This document shows positions 10,409-21,700 of a stretch of DNA of 60,000 nt, piece after piece (within the stretch, counting starts at the first letter, position 1; every line of letters begins with the position of its first letter). The stretch is from positions 26,275,118 to 26,335,117 of the forward strand of contig OX442314.1 in NCBI GenBank assembly GCA_949358305.1. The letters are read 5' to 3'. A program made the position numbers and the translations under genes. The notes beneath the pieces were generated by a model. That model made no database searches. It saw nothing but the letters and a program-made list of their open reading frames with translations, and had not been told where the DNA came from. The stretch comes from Strigamia acuminata. Taxonomy: Eukaryota > Arthropoda > Chilopoda > Geophilomorpha > Linotaeniidae.

Positions 10409-13400
10409 ATGCAGAAATCACCTTACGTGGAGCCAACGGTTGGGAAATGCCCGATGTTGGGCATAAACAATTATGAATCATGGCGTCGTGCGATGTGCAT
10501 GCTTCTAAAGTCCGAAGGGCTTTGGAGGCATGTAACGGAAGAAAAAGAAGCCGAGTATTTGTTGACATTAACCCCGAAAGAGACGGAAAAGTACATGATG
10601 AAGAAGGATAAGGCTTTAGGGCACATATATTGCCATGTGAGTGAGGCAAAACGCTCGACATTGGACAATGCTAATACTCCGAAACAGGCGTGGGACATCC
10701 TCACCAAGATTTTCGCTCCTAGTTCCCTGGCTCGTCAAGCAGCCATGAGATGGCAATTCTTAGGCCTACATCTTCAACCGAACGAAGACATGGTAGATTT
10801 CGTCAGTCGTGTCGATCTCCACGTACGCCAACTCCGGGATATGAAGGAGGAAGTTTCGGACAAGCATCATGCTTACCAGTACTTACATCGTCTACCTCCA
10901 GAATATGCTCAGGCCACGTTTGCCATCTATAACTGGCCTGAAGCTAACTTTACGCCGACTAAAGTGTCCGAACAATTGGTCTCTGAATATCTTCGCCTCA
11001 AATCAGTTGGTTTACACAATGTTTCATCATCAGCTCACGCGTCTGCCCAGAATCCACAACAATCTCGTCAAGGGTCACGTCCACGTCGTCCATTGTCGCA
11101 AGTCAGATGTTTCAACTGTCAAGAGATGGGTCACTGCGCTAACAAGTGCCCATACCCGAAGCGTGACGACCGAAATCAGCCGCCGACAGCTTCCTTTCAA
11201 CGTTCTCGCAGCAAAAGCAAGAAGCGTGGCAAGAACTCGGCATCCAACCCCGAGGACAATCGCCCGAGAGGAAGTTCTCACCCAGTCCGCAGAGCTGTAT
11301 TTTTCGCCAGTGCACCGCAAATGGTTGAACGTCCAGTGGCTCACCTGATGCAATCCAACGAATGGATAGTTGATTGCGGCGCCACAGACCATGTTTCCCA
11401 TGTGCGATCGTGGTTTTCCGAATTTACAAACATCGTCCCATTTGATATAGAACTTGGTCAAGGAAAATCACAAGTGACCGGTAAAGGAACTATTCCATTA
11501 CAAACACGCATGGACGGTGTTCATTGTGACGTGACATTGACTAATGTACTCTATGCGCCCAATTTTGAGGCCAACCTTATTTCAGTATCGAGAATTGATA
11601 AGACTCGACATCACATCCATATTTTTAATGGAGAAATCAACGTCTATCAAACGGATATTACGAATGCTATTTTACGAGCAAAGGAAAAGGGAGGACTCTA
11701 CTATGTGGATGGGTTGTGTATTAATCCGACCGTTGCCGTTACGACTTCACCGATTGTTCAACAATCACCCGTACAGACATTCGTTACGACGGAAGAGGAC
11801 TTCGTGAAAATTCCGAAGCCGAAGAAACAGAAGTCACAGCAACAGTACATTACGGATTTTAGGATTCAAATGCCGCCATTACCTGCGACGGAGGCTCCGA
11901 CGTCAATTCCGGTTGCCACCAATCCAGTCCCACAATCCTTGCCTGTCCTCAATAACTCTCCAACCCCATCCTATGCTGATGTCATCCAATACATCCCAAG
12001 TAGTCCTTTGCCTATTACACCTCTTCCTGTTGTCCAATCCCCTAGCAACTCTTCTCAATCACAAAAGAAGATTGTTGCTAACCCTACCCAATTACCAAAG
12101 AAAGTCCATGCCAATCCCGCTTCTGTCAAGGATGCAACCGGTTTATGGCATAGTCGCCTTGGACATCTCCATACTAACGCGATGCGGTTATTAGCCAATA
12201 ATGACCATGTTTATGGACTTGAACCGGCGGAAGTGTCGCAGGAATTAGCGTGCAATGACTGCCGTATTGCGAAGTCCACTAGGGCTTCTCATAAGCCGGA
12301 TCTTCATCCTTCCACCAGCAAGCCCCTTGACCTCTTACACATGGATGTCTGGGGGCCGTATCCGGTTCCTTCATTTGGCGGCGCTCGTTTTGTTCTCACC
12401 GTCATTGACGATGCAACCAGGTATACCTGGATCACCCCCTTAGCACAAAAATCTCAAGTCTTCTCGTGCTTCAAAGAAATCGTCGCCAGAGTTGAGCGTG
12501 TCGCCAACACTCGTGTCAAAGCCATACGCACTGATAGAGGCGGCGAATTCTTATCGAATGAATTTCAACAGTATTTAAAGGACAAAGGGATCCAGGGTCA
12601 GCGAACAAATCCTTCGAGCCCCCAGATGAACGGCACAGCTGAGAGAATCAACCGGACAATGGCTGACCACATTAGAGCTGTACAAGAAGAGACAAAACTT
12701 CCAGCCGCTCTATGGGCAGAGATCGCTGTCAACTTTGCCTATATCAAAAATCGAAGTCCACATTCCCGTCTGAATAATCAGGTGCCATATATTCTTTGGC
12801 GACAGCGTGCCCTTTCCTTGCGTCATCTGAGAAAAATTGGATCTAAGTGCTGGGTGCACTTCACTGCACCGGGACGCAGGAAACTCGACCCAAGAGCCTG
12901 GGAGGGATTTCTCGTGGGTTACGCCACCGGTACACGTGGTTACCGCGTATGGAATCCTGTGGACAATAGCGTAACAGAATCAATTCACGTACGCATTGAT
13001 GAGCATCAGTCTTACAAAAAGACACTGCGGAACCAAAACGGCAATCGCTATCCCATTTACGAGGAACCCGACGTTGGTCAACAACCTCGAGTCACTTTTG
13101 ACGACAGTGTCCAATATCTGGACTGGCCCAAGAATGATTCTGATGAAGACTCATCGAATGCATCGGACAATGATAATAACGACGATGATGATGATGATGA
13201 GAATGGAGATGGAAATGTTTCCAGATCAATTTCTATCCCACTAGTACATCTTTCGCCACTTGGGACTCCCGAACGTCAATTACTAGAGGCATGTGCACTA
13301 GCATTACCGGGTTCTGCAACATTGAGACATTCAGCATCGTACCCAACCCTTTATCAAGAAGAACAGGACACTGACGAGGACATCGATCAACTCGATGATG

Positions 13401-15430
13401 ATGCTATTCAATCGTTCGCAGCCGTATCACAACAATTTGACTCCCCAAATATTTCCTCTGTTCCTGCCAGTTCTCCTGAAATTTCACCACCTGGCTCACC
13501 GAATCGCTTCATTACATTACGTCGAAGACACGGTGGGGACATTCTTCAGCACACGATGCCCATACTTGGCCAAGGAGCAATGTCACCTTTGCCAACTGGC
13601 TCGACGTCCGTTCCGGCTCATGGAAACAGGACCTCTTTTATGTGGCGTTATGTGGGTGGAGACACAGTCTTCAGGAGATGGGTTCGTGAAGAACACTTAA
13701 GGAAAGATCAACGACCAGGATCGATTGATGCGGATGTCTATTATTTTCCGCAACCTGGCCTGCGACTTCGATCACGTAACGAAATTCAGGCATACTGTAC
13801 CGTGAACGATCTCCCTTATGATCCTGAATTATTCTTCTTTGGCGTTATGGAACATTCGTTACCGCTGATTCCTCCAGCCCGTCATGCAGCTCATCTTTGC
13901 CGTACGGAGCCATCATCCTATTCTGATATACCGACATTCCCAGATGCCCCAAAATGGCGCGAAGCCGTTAATGAAGAATTGGACATTTTCAAAGAAAGGG
14001 AGATTTATCAAGAAGTTCCAAGGCCGCCCAACACTACGGTCTTAGGCTGTAAATGGATCTTCAAATTGAAAACGGATCTAAGCGGCGAAATAACTCGTTA
14101 TCGTGCTCGACTCGTCGCACAAGGCTTTCGCCAAACCATCGGGGTAGATTACGAAGAGGTCTTTAGCCCAGTCGTGAACTTTGTTTTAATCCGGCTATTC
14201 TTCTGTCTTCTAGTCGTCCTCAGAGGATGGAAGGATGCTCACCTCGACGTCAAAAGTGCATACCTGTATGGGGACCTGAAGCACAAGGTGTACATGCGCA
14301 TCCCCGCAGGTGCAACTTGTTCGAATCCTGGAAACGTCTGGCTGCTTGTTAAATCCCTCTACGGACTTCACCAATCAGGGAGGGAGTGGTACGAAAAGTT
14401 GGATGGAACGCTTCGAGCCCTCGGTTTTCGGAAGATGCCCGCGTGCAATTGTGTGTATATTTACGGCAATTGTGCCGTCATGTTAGTTTACGTGGACGAC
14501 ATCGTTCTCTTTTACGCTTCCGACACCGTGTTGACCCGGATTATCCGACTTATTTCGTCCAAATTCGACATCGTTAATCTTGGTCCCATCACGAAATTAT
14601 TGGGAGTCGAGTTTATTCGCGACGCCGGACGGACTTTCATCACACAACGTGGCTACATCACAAAGCTCGTTAAGAAGTTCGAAGTTTCCATCAACCGTCT
14701 AGTAAAAGTTCCCGTCACACCTGGGACGACACTCGTGAAGGGGTCAACCGAGAATCTACCGGACTTTCCTTACCGATCCCTAATCGGTTCGCTTCTATTC
14801 CTCGCGTCGAGAACACGCCCCGATATCTTATTTTCGGTTATTTCGCTGAGCCAGTTCAATACATGTTACGACAAAACGCACATCCGAGCCCTCACACAAG
14901 TTCTCCAGTACGTGGCTAACACCGTCGACTATCGAATCGAACTTTCCAACTGTAATTCAAGTCAACTGTGGGCTTTTACGGATGCGTCGTGGGCAAGCGA
15001 TCAAGCAACGTCTTTGAGTTTCGGTGGCTATATCAACTTTATCGGAAATGTGCCTATTGGCTGGTCGTGCCGAAAACAGTCAACGGTCGCATGTTCTACC
15101 ATGGAGGCGGAATTTCTTTCTCTAGTGGAATGTGTTAAAGAATCCTTCTGGCTCGACCACATTTACTCCGAATTTCCAGTTCTCAACAGACAATCCCGAC
15201 CAATGATCTATTCCGACGCTCTCTCAGCTATCCAGTTTACTGAAAATGACGTGGAAAATTCCAAGACCAAGCATATCCGCGTCAAATATCATTGGCTGCG
15301 AGAGTGGTATAAGGCGGGATGTTTCGACCTTCATAAAGTATCCGGTGAACAGAACATTGCGGACATTTTCACCAAATGGCTTGGTTCCGAACGTTTGAAG
15401 TCCTTAATCGACAAGATCTTCCGGCACTGA
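10409..15430 (+). CDS. Copia Gag-Pol polyprotein with methyl-CpG-binding domain (element 1)
   Basis: 1,673 residues from the ATG at 10409, chosen because it aligns with the first ATG after the leader in the two sister elements; the frame is open 15 codons further upstream. Order: Gag with zinc knuckle CFNCQEMGHCANKC (about 234); aspartic protease VDCGATDH (about 322, Cys where Ser/Thr is usual); integrase with HHCC finger (LWHSRLGHLH, about 579) and D-D-E (HMDVWGP about 645, IRTDRGGEF about 708, E of GTAERINR about 745); an acidic linker; an MBD-like domain (about 1078-1150: REEHLRK, DADVYYFPQPG, RLRSRNEI, LFFFG); RT with LDVKSAYLYG and YVDD (about 1361); RNase H (FTDASWAS) and a C-terminal IADIFTKWL. 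All catalytic motifs are intact. Gag and Pol are one frame, as in many copia elements. The MBD is the unusual part. Confidence 0.95.
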   Translation: MQKSPYVEPTVGKCPMLGINNYESWRRAMCMLLKSEGLWRHVTEEKEAEYLLTLTPKETEKYMMKKDKALGHIYCHVSEAKRSTLDNANTPKQAWDILTKIFAPSSLARQAAMRWQFLGLHLQPNEDMVDFVSRVDLHVRQLRDMKEEVSDKHHAYQYLHRLPPEYAQATFAIYNWPEANFTPTKVSEQLVSEYLRLKSVGLHNVSSSAHASAQNPQQSRQGSRPRRPLSQVRCFNCQEMGHCANKCPYPKRDDRNQPPTASFQRSRSKSKKRGKNSASNPEDNRPRGSSHPVRRAVFFASAPQMVERPVAHLMQSNEWIVDCGATDHVSHVRSWFSEFTNIVPFDIELGQGKSQVTGKGTIPLQTRMDGVHCDVTLTNVLYAPNFEANLISVSRIDKTRHHIHIFNGEINVYQTDITNAILRAKEKGGLYYVDGLCINPTVAVTTSPIVQQSPVQTFVTTEEDFVKIPKPKKQKSQQQYITDFRIQMPPLPATEAPTSIPVATNPVPQSLPVLNNSPTPSYADVIQYIPSSPLPITPLPVVQSPSNSSQSQKKIVANPTQLPKKVHANPASVKDATGLWHSRLGHLHTNAMRLLANNDHVYGLEPAEVSQELACNDCRIAKSTRASHKPDLHPSTSKPLDLLHMDVWGPYPVPSFGGARFVLTVIDDATRYTWITPLAQKSQVFSCFKEIVARVERVANTRVKAIRTDRGGEFLSNEFQQYLKDKGIQGQRTNPSSPQMNGTAERINRTMADHIRAVQEETKLPAALWAEIAVNFAYIKNRSPHSRLNNQVPYILWRQRALSLRHLRKIGSKCWVHFTAPGRRKLDPRAWEGFLVGYATGTRGYRVWNPVDNSVTESIHVRIDEHQSYKKTLRNQNGNRYPIYEEPDVGQQPRVTFDDSVQYLDWPKNDSDEDSSNASDNDNNDDDDDDENGDGNVSRSISIPLVHLSPLGTPERQLLEACALALPGSATLRHSASYPTLYQEEQDTDEDIDQLDDDAIQSFAAVSQQFDSPNISSVPASSPEISPPGSPNRFITLRRRHGGDILQHTMPILGQGAMSPLPTGSTSVPAHGNRTSFMWRYVGGDTVFRRWVREEHLRKDQRPGSIDADVYYFPQPGLRLRSRNEIQAYCTVNDLPYDPELFFFGVMEHSLPLIPPARHAAHLCRTEPSSYSDIPTFPDAPKWREAVNEELDIFKEREIYQEVPRPPNTTVLGCKWIFKLKTDLSGEITRYRARLVAQGFRQTIGVDYEEVFSPVVNFVLIRLFFCLLVVLRGWKDAHLDVKSAYLYGDLKHKVYMRIPAGATCSNPGNVWLLVKSLYGLHQSGREWYEKLDGTLRALGFRKMPACNCVYIYGNCAVMLVYVDDIVLFYASDTVLTRIIRLISSKFDIVNLGPITKLLGVEFIRDAGRTFITQRGYITKLVKKFEVSINRLVKVPVTPGTTLVKGSTENLPDFPYRSLIGSLLFLASRTRPDILFSVISLSQFNTCYDKTHIRALTQVLQYVANTVDYRIELSNCNSSQLWAFTDASWASDQATSLSFGGYINFIGNVPIGWSCRKQSTVACSTMEAEFLSLVECVKESFWLDHIYSEFPVLNRQSRPMIYSDALSAIQFTENDVENSKTKHIRVKYHWLREWYKAGCFDLHKVSGEQNIADIFTKWLGSERLKSLIDKIFRH
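13640..13865 (+). other. MBD-coding segment, element 1
   Basis: The segment encodes a methyl-CpG-binding-domain fold by motif: W-REEHLRK, then VYYFPQPGLRLRS, EIQAY and LFFFG. Relative to MeCP2, Arg of HLRK, Asp and Tyr of DVYY and Arg of RLRS occupy the positions of R111, D121, Y123 and R133. The opening GW is RW here, making this the most divergent of the three copies. Confidence 0.75.
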
Positions 15431-15633
15431 TTTCACCGTGACTTTATTGTGACTTTCTTTATTTCTTATTCCCAATTGTGAGGATCATCGAGTTCCAGTG
15501 GGAATATTCGGGCTTATGTAGCGTTCTTCAATTATAGTACCCGGCTCGATGATTCGATTTTATTATTTCTGTTTTATCTCTTATACACTGTAATTCCAGT
15601 ATCTGTCCATTATTTCCCCGATTCTATTTCCAT

Positions 15634-15644
15634 CGAAAGGGGGA
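15634..15644 (+). promoter_or_regulatory. Polypurine tract, element 1
   Basis: A purine run (CGAAAGGGGGA) ends just before the 3' LTR and is the expected primer for plus-strand DNA. Elements 2 and 3 have CGAAGGAGGGAA in the same place. Confidence 0.85.
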
Positions 15645-15646
15645 AT

Positions 15647-16165
15647 TGTTGGTTTTGAGAAACCCAAATGTTTTATGTCGATGTGATATAGAATCACATT
15701 TTGATTGTTTAGTTTAATTATCTTGATGTATTAATTTCACATGTTTATTTACTTTGGTATTATGTTTGCTTTATGCATTTAAGCATGAAGCATCATGCAT
15801 TCCCTAGTTTTATATTTATGTAATGCATAATTCCGACACAAGGTGTCGTTGCTTATGTTTTCATCATCCAAGATGGCCGCGCACAGTGATGTGTGCTCTC
15901 CTTTTGATTTTCCCTTTGAAAAGGATCCCATATGTAAGCTTTTTCTTGTTTATATTAAATGCCTATTATTTTAGAGTCTTTAGTATTGATTTACAGCACC
16001 TTCTGTGCTATTTAAGCGCAGATAAGCGGCATTTTGCCGCGCGCTTTGTTTGGAATCGGTCACGTCGCTTTTACGTTCGTGTCAGAGACACGACGCCGCC
16101 ATTTTCGCTTCCACACACTCGGTTTATACCGAATTCGCGCCGCTCGCCTCTGCTACTAACGTTCA
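15647..16165 (+). repeat. 3' LTR of copia element 1
   Basis: 519 bp; reads the same as the 5' LTR throughout. Followed by target duplication GTTAA. Confidence 0.95.
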
Positions 16166-17476
16166 GTTAACGGCCCGTGCGGGCCGTTGCGGGATCGTGA
16201 CGGGATCGTCGACGGCCCGTTAACGGCCCGTGCGGGCCGTTGCGGGCCGTTGACGGGCCGTTGACGGGCCGTTAACGGGCCGTTAACGGGCCGTTACGGC
16301 GTGAATCGAAAAAATCAACAACCGACAACACGTACATGAAAACGCGTACAACATTCATAGACATTAATCTCGAATCCTGTTTTCGGTTTTGCCCCGTTAA
16401 CGGGCCGTTAACGGGCCGTTAACGGGCCGTTAACGGCCCGTGCGGGCCGTTGCGGGATCGTGACGGGACCGTCGACGGCCCGTTAACGGCCCGTGCGGGC
16501 CGTTGCGGGATCGTGACGGGACCGTCAGCGGCCCGTTAACGGCCCGTGCGGGCCGTTGCGGGATCGTGACGGGATCGTCGACGGCCCGTTAACGGCCCGT
16601 GCGGGCCGTTGCGGGCCGTTGACGGGCCGTTGACGGGCCGTTAACGGGCCGTTAACGGGCCGTTACGGCGTGAATCGAAAAAATCAACAACCGACAACAC
16701 GTACATGAAAACGCGTACAACATTCATAGACATTAATCTCGAATCCTGTTTTCGGTTTTGCCCCGTTAACGGGCCGTTAACGGCCCGTGCGGGCCGTTGC
16801 GGGATCGTGACGGGACCGTCGACGGCCCGTTAACGGCCCGTGCGGGCCGTTGCGGGATCGTGACGGGACCGTCAGCGGCCCGTTAACGGCCCGTGCGGGC
16901 CGTTGCGGGATCGTGACGGGATCGTCGACGGCCCGTTAACGGCCCGTGCGGGCCGTTGCGGGATCGTGACGGGACCGTCAGCGGCCCGTTAACGGCCCGT
17001 GCGGGCCGTTGCGGGATCGTGACGGGATCGTCGACGGCCCGTTAACGGCCCGTGCGGGCCGTTGCGGGCCGTTGACGGGCCGTTGACGGGCCGTTAACGG
17101 GCCGTTAACGGGCCGTTACGGCGTGAATCGAAAAAATCAACAACCGACAACACGTACATGAAAACGCGTACAACATTCATAGACATTAATCTCGAATCCT
17201 GTTTTTGGTTTTACGCCGTTAACGGGCCGTTAACGGGCCGTTAACGGCCCGTTAACGGCCCGCGTGAGGTCGTACGGGCCGTCGGCGAGCCGAAGTCCGG
17301 GAACGAAGGCCGTGACGGGATCGTGACGGGACCGTCAGCGGCCCGTTAACGGCCCGTGCGGGCCGTTGCGGGATCGTGACGGGATCGTCGACGGCCCGTT
17401 AACGGCCCGTGCGGGCCGTTGCGGGCCGTTGACGGGCCGTTGACGGGCCGTTAACGGGCCGTTAACGGGCCGTTAC
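16166..17476. repeat. CpG-rich GTTAACGGCCCG satellite, block 2
   Basis: Continuation of the satellite between elements 1 and 2, with spacers starting near 16302, 16672 and 17122. Copy number between spacers varies. The segment at about 17212-17340 carries the variant GTGAGGTCGTACGGGCC also seen at about 7455, 8763, 24434, 26857 and 34930. Confidence 0.9.
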
Positions 17477-18049
17477 TGTTGGTCCTTGAAACCACTTCGG
17501 ACGTTTATTTAACGCTTTTTCGATGCGTAATGACGCTACCTGAACTTTTTCACATCATTGGTTGTTATATTTTCTTTCCCCAAATGATTTAGTGTTTATT
17601 TCCTACTTAACTGGTTGTTACCAGTATATTTCCGTATATTTACTTTATATTGTAAGGGAAATGCATGGTGCCTGCATTAACTGTGTCTTAACACACTGGG
17701 CATCATGCATCGCCTATCTGTTTATACCTGTGTGTCGCTCGCTTCTGTCACCAGAGCGCACTGCCTTTTATTCCAAGATGGCGACGCACACTGCTAAGTG
17801 TGCTCCTGTGCTTTTCAATCCTGTTTTCGTAAGTTTTAGGTTAATAAATCGTTTATTTTGTTTATAAATAATTCGTTTCTTGTGTCTGCACGTAGATAAG
17901 TGCAGACACCACGCAAATTCGACCAGAACCGGCTCGAATTCGCGTACACGACGCGCCGCACGTCTCGTGCGTGCTATATCGTACGTGTTGGCTTATTTTT
18001 AAGCGTTTCCACTGCCTAGTCTGTGCTGTTTTTGCAGCATACCACCACA
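17477..18049 (+). repeat. 5' LTR of copia element 2
   Basis: 573 bp. Contains a 12-bp hairpin ATGCATGGTGCC (17661-17672) with GGCATCATGCAT (17699-17710), a YY1-like CCAAGATGGCGAC (17773-17785), and a 10-bp hairpin GTGTCTGCAC/GTGCAGACAC near 17880-17907. Confidence 0.95.
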
Positions 18050-18051
18050 AT

Positions 18052-18063
18052 TGGTAGCAGAGG
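18052..18063 (+). promoter_or_regulatory. Primer binding site (initiator tRNA-Met), element 2
   Basis: TGGTAGCAGAGG lies two bases after the LTR and matches 12 bases of the initiator tRNA-Met 3' end. A short TACCA/TGGTA pairing spans the LTR border. Confidence 0.85.
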
Positions 18064-18493
18064 CCTGGAAAGACACCAGGGCCTCGTTTTTTCCTTAATT
18101 TTCCACAATTTTCGCGATTTTTTCGCGAATTTTGCGGAAATTTTCTATATTTTCAGATTTTTCGCCGATTTACACCGATTTTCGACATGCGACGACGTCT
18201 ACACGACGTTATCACCGAGAAACGGGTGTAACCCGCTGTTTAGCACCCCGGAGTGCGACAGTATCGACGATTTTCGTTCATTTTTCGCGATTTTTCGTTT
18301 AAAATCGCACATATCCGTGTTTTTCACACGAGGATCGCGTGTTGCGACGTGCACCGCGACTGATTCGTCAATTTCGCCTTATTTTGCCTTTCAGAGTCGA
18401 ATTACCTTTGTTAATTTTAAGTGGGAATTTTGGTGTGGGACAATTAGAATCCTCGGCGCCCTTCGTCCGAATCCGGGCAAGCGCCGTTGTATT

Positions 18494-18603
18494 TTTCGGT
18501 TGTGCTTGTCGTGGTACAAGTGAGGTTTCCCGCGGCTCCAGGAAGTCGAACGGACCCTCTCAGACTGGCAACCGAAAGCTATTTAATTCCTTCAGAAGGA
18601 ATT
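18494..18603 (+). ncRNA. Structured leader RNA element, copia element 2
   Basis: TTTCGGTTG (18494-18502) pairs with CAACCGAAA (18569-18577). A second hairpin, AATTCCTT/AAGGAATT with loop CAG, lies at 18585-18603. Position matches elements 1 and 3, while both stems differ in sequence, which supports a conserved structure. Confidence 0.6.
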
Positions 18604-18725
18604 GCCCATTCTTGGTTTCCGCTTTGACAGTGCTACGGAAAGTGCTTCGCATCGTAATTTGTGCTTCGTTTGTGCGTCGATTGTGCGTCAATTTCCCATT
18701 TCTACGCTTTTTTCTCCGTGCAATC

Positions 18726-21700
18726 ATGAAAAAGGCCACCGACCAGTCGTCAGGCCATGTGCCGATTCTCGTGACCGGCAATTACGAACACTGGCACCGT
18801 GCAATTAAAATGCTATTGATGTCCGACGGCGTATGGCACCACGTCACCGAAACGGAGGAACTAGTGAAAGCCAACGTCGATGAAGACGTTTGGCGAAAAT
18901 GGCAACGTCGGAAAGCCCGAGCGCTGGGGACCATTTATTGCCACGTCTCGCAGGCCAAACAGTCGGCCCTCGACGGTTGCACCACTCCGAAACAGGCGTG
19001 GGACATTTTAGCGAAAATTTACGCCCCCAGCTCTCTCGCCCGCCAAGCGGCGATGCGCCGTGAGTTCCTGCAGCTCAAGTTGGAGCCCGGCGAAGAAATG
19101 GCCGATTTCCTCAGCCGCGTTGACCTTATGGTCCGCCAACTTAAAGACGTCGGTGAAGACATCCTCCCTCGACATCACGCGTACCAGTATTTAGACTTTC
19201 TTCCGGACGAATACGACCAAGCAACTTTTGCCATTTATCATTGGCCGCTGGCAGAGTTTACCCCGGCTAAAGTCTCCGATCAGTTGTTGTCGGAATATCT
19301 ACGATTAAAGTCGCATTCGAACCGAAACTCCGGTAATTCCTCCGCTTATGCTACTGGGCGACAAGGACGTAACCAGTCGCGACCTCCGCGCCCGCTTGCG
19401 CAGGTGCGTTGCTTCAATTGCAACGAGCTTGGACACTACGCCAATAAGTGCCAGCATCCTCGCAAGCAAACAACTGGGCAACAGCCGGTAGCTACGTTTC
19501 AGACACGATCTCGCAGCAAGAGTCGACGCCGCAATAAAGGCTCGAATCCGAATGTGAACCCGAATCAACAGCAGCAGGGACAGTTTCGCGAGTCTTCACG
19601 CCCGCGCCGAGATGCAGCATATCTCCTGTCCGCACCACCTGCGATCCAGGTTCCTACCGTTCATTTCGTCCAATCTCACGAATGGATTGTTGACTGCGGC
19701 GCCACCGACCACGTTTCACACGTTAAATCGTGGTTCTTGGACTTTGTTGAGGTCGTCCCTTTTAATATCGAATTGGGACAAGGAAGCTCCAAAGTTACCG
19801 GAAAAGGGAATGTTCCAGTCAAGTCACTCATCGATGGCTGTGAATGCACCGTACTTCTCCGCGATGTTTTGTACGCACCTGATTTCGGCGCTAATTTAAT
19901 TTCGGTTTCGCGAGTCGATAAATGTGGGCATCACATACACATTTACAATTCGGAGTTGCATACATATGGGACGGATATCAAACAAAGTGTTCTTCGGGCG
20001 AAGCAAAAGTCAGGACTTTACTTCGTAGATGGACTAATTTCGCCATTTGCGTCGCCGACTGTTGTTTCAAGTACACCGCCCATCCCAATGTCACCTCCGA
20101 CTACTGCGCCGATGACTCTCATCACGAAGGAGGAAGATTTTCCTGCACTACCGGCAAAGAAGTCCAGACAGAAATCGAACGTCCAGATAACTGACTTCCG
20201 CCTGCCTATCTCTCCCAACACCTTACTACTGCCTCCTCCTTCCCCGATTATTCCAACTCCTGTTCCCGGATCTCAACCACAACAGATCCGGATGTATTCC
20301 AACATCCTATCATCTCCTCCTCCTCCCGTTGCCAAAACAAAGGCACTTCCTATCCCTAATCCGGTTAAGACTTCGAATGTCAACGTTGCTGATGCCACGG
20401 GATTATGGCACGCCAGGTTGGGCCATCTCCACACCAAAGCCATGCGGACTTTGGCGAACAATTCCCAAGTTTATGGACTCGATCCGGCTGCGGTTCGACA
20501 AGAACTTTCCTGCAACTCATGTCGCATTGCCAAGTCCACGCGCGCCTCGCATAAACCGATTCCCACACCTTCGACGACCAAACCGTTGGAGTTGCTGCAC
20601 ATGGACGTCTGGGGCCCGTCAAGACTGACTTCGATTGGCGGTGCTGATTATGCCTTCTCCATTGTTGACGACGCGACCCGATATTCGTGGATTTTTCCGA
20701 TTGCACGCAAATCCGACGTTTTTGCGACTTTCAAAGACTTTGTTTCTCGCGTTGAACGCATTACGGATTCCCGCGTCAAATCAATTCGCACGGATCGCGG
20801 CGGGGAATTTATTTCTAAGACTTTTGACCGTTACCTCGCTGACAAGGGCATTGTCGCACAACGGACCAATCCCGGAAGCCCACAAATGAACGGGGTCGCC
20901 GAACGCCTAAACCGGACGATGGGCGACTATCTTCGCTCCGTTACCTCCGAAACCGGTTTTCCGCACACACTTTGGGCTGAACTCGCTGTGACATTTTCGT
21001 ACGTTAAAAATCGCAGCCCGCATTCGAAACTTAACGACGAAGTTCCATATGTTTTATGGCGCCAGCGTGCCCTCTCCGTCAAACATTTCCGAAAAATTGG
21101 TTCTAAATGCTGGGTGCATTTCACCGCACCCGGGCGCAACAAAATGGATCCACGGGCGTGGGAAGGATTTCTCGTAGGTTACGCCTCCAACACTCGCGGT
21201 TATCGGGTTTGGAATCCGGCTACGAACACCGTCACGGAATCCGTTCACGTTCAAATCGATGAACGTCAGAATTTCAAACGCTCGCCGTTTTACGTTCCGG
21301 ATCCCTACGAAAATGCTCCATTCATGGAGGAGCCCTCTCACGTCACTACACCGTCCCGTGTCACTTTTGACGATGGCGCTTTCCCATCTGTCCCCTGGTC
21401 ACGTCGACGTCGTGATTCCGACGATGAATCATCTAATGACGATGATGAATTCCGCCATCGGGCTCCATCAAGCGCTTCATCAGTCGCTTCATATCGCTCC
21501 GTCCTCGAGGAGGTCGAAGAGGACATTGCTGATGAATTGCCTCCTCCTATTCTGTTTGCGGACGATGTACCGGAGGACATCGATTTGGACGTCACGCCTG
21601 ACCCACCACTTCCGCTTTACCGTCCTCGGAGGAGATTACGTCCCGACGCTTTGGCTCGTCAACCTCACACCCCTGAGGCCAGCGATAGTGAACTCGACGT

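Larger units (their letters stand above)
8848..16165 (+). mobile_element. Full-length Ty1/copia retrotransposon 1 with MBD
   Basis: Complete element of 7,318 bp with 519-bp LTRs that look identical, beginning TG and ending CA, and flanked by the 5-bp duplication GTTAA (8843-8847 and 16166-16170). It has a tRNA-iMet primer site, a leader of about 1 kb, one open gag-pol frame, and a purine tract before the 3' LTR. LTR identity and the intact frame point to recent insertion. It sits in the CpG-rich satellite and in the same orientation as the two related elements downstream. Confidence 0.97.

Noticed and set aside
18339-18725. N-terminal extension of the element 2 polyprotein upstream of the ATG at 18726
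   Set aside because: The extra codons overlie the structured leader and are not conserved in elements 1 and 3.
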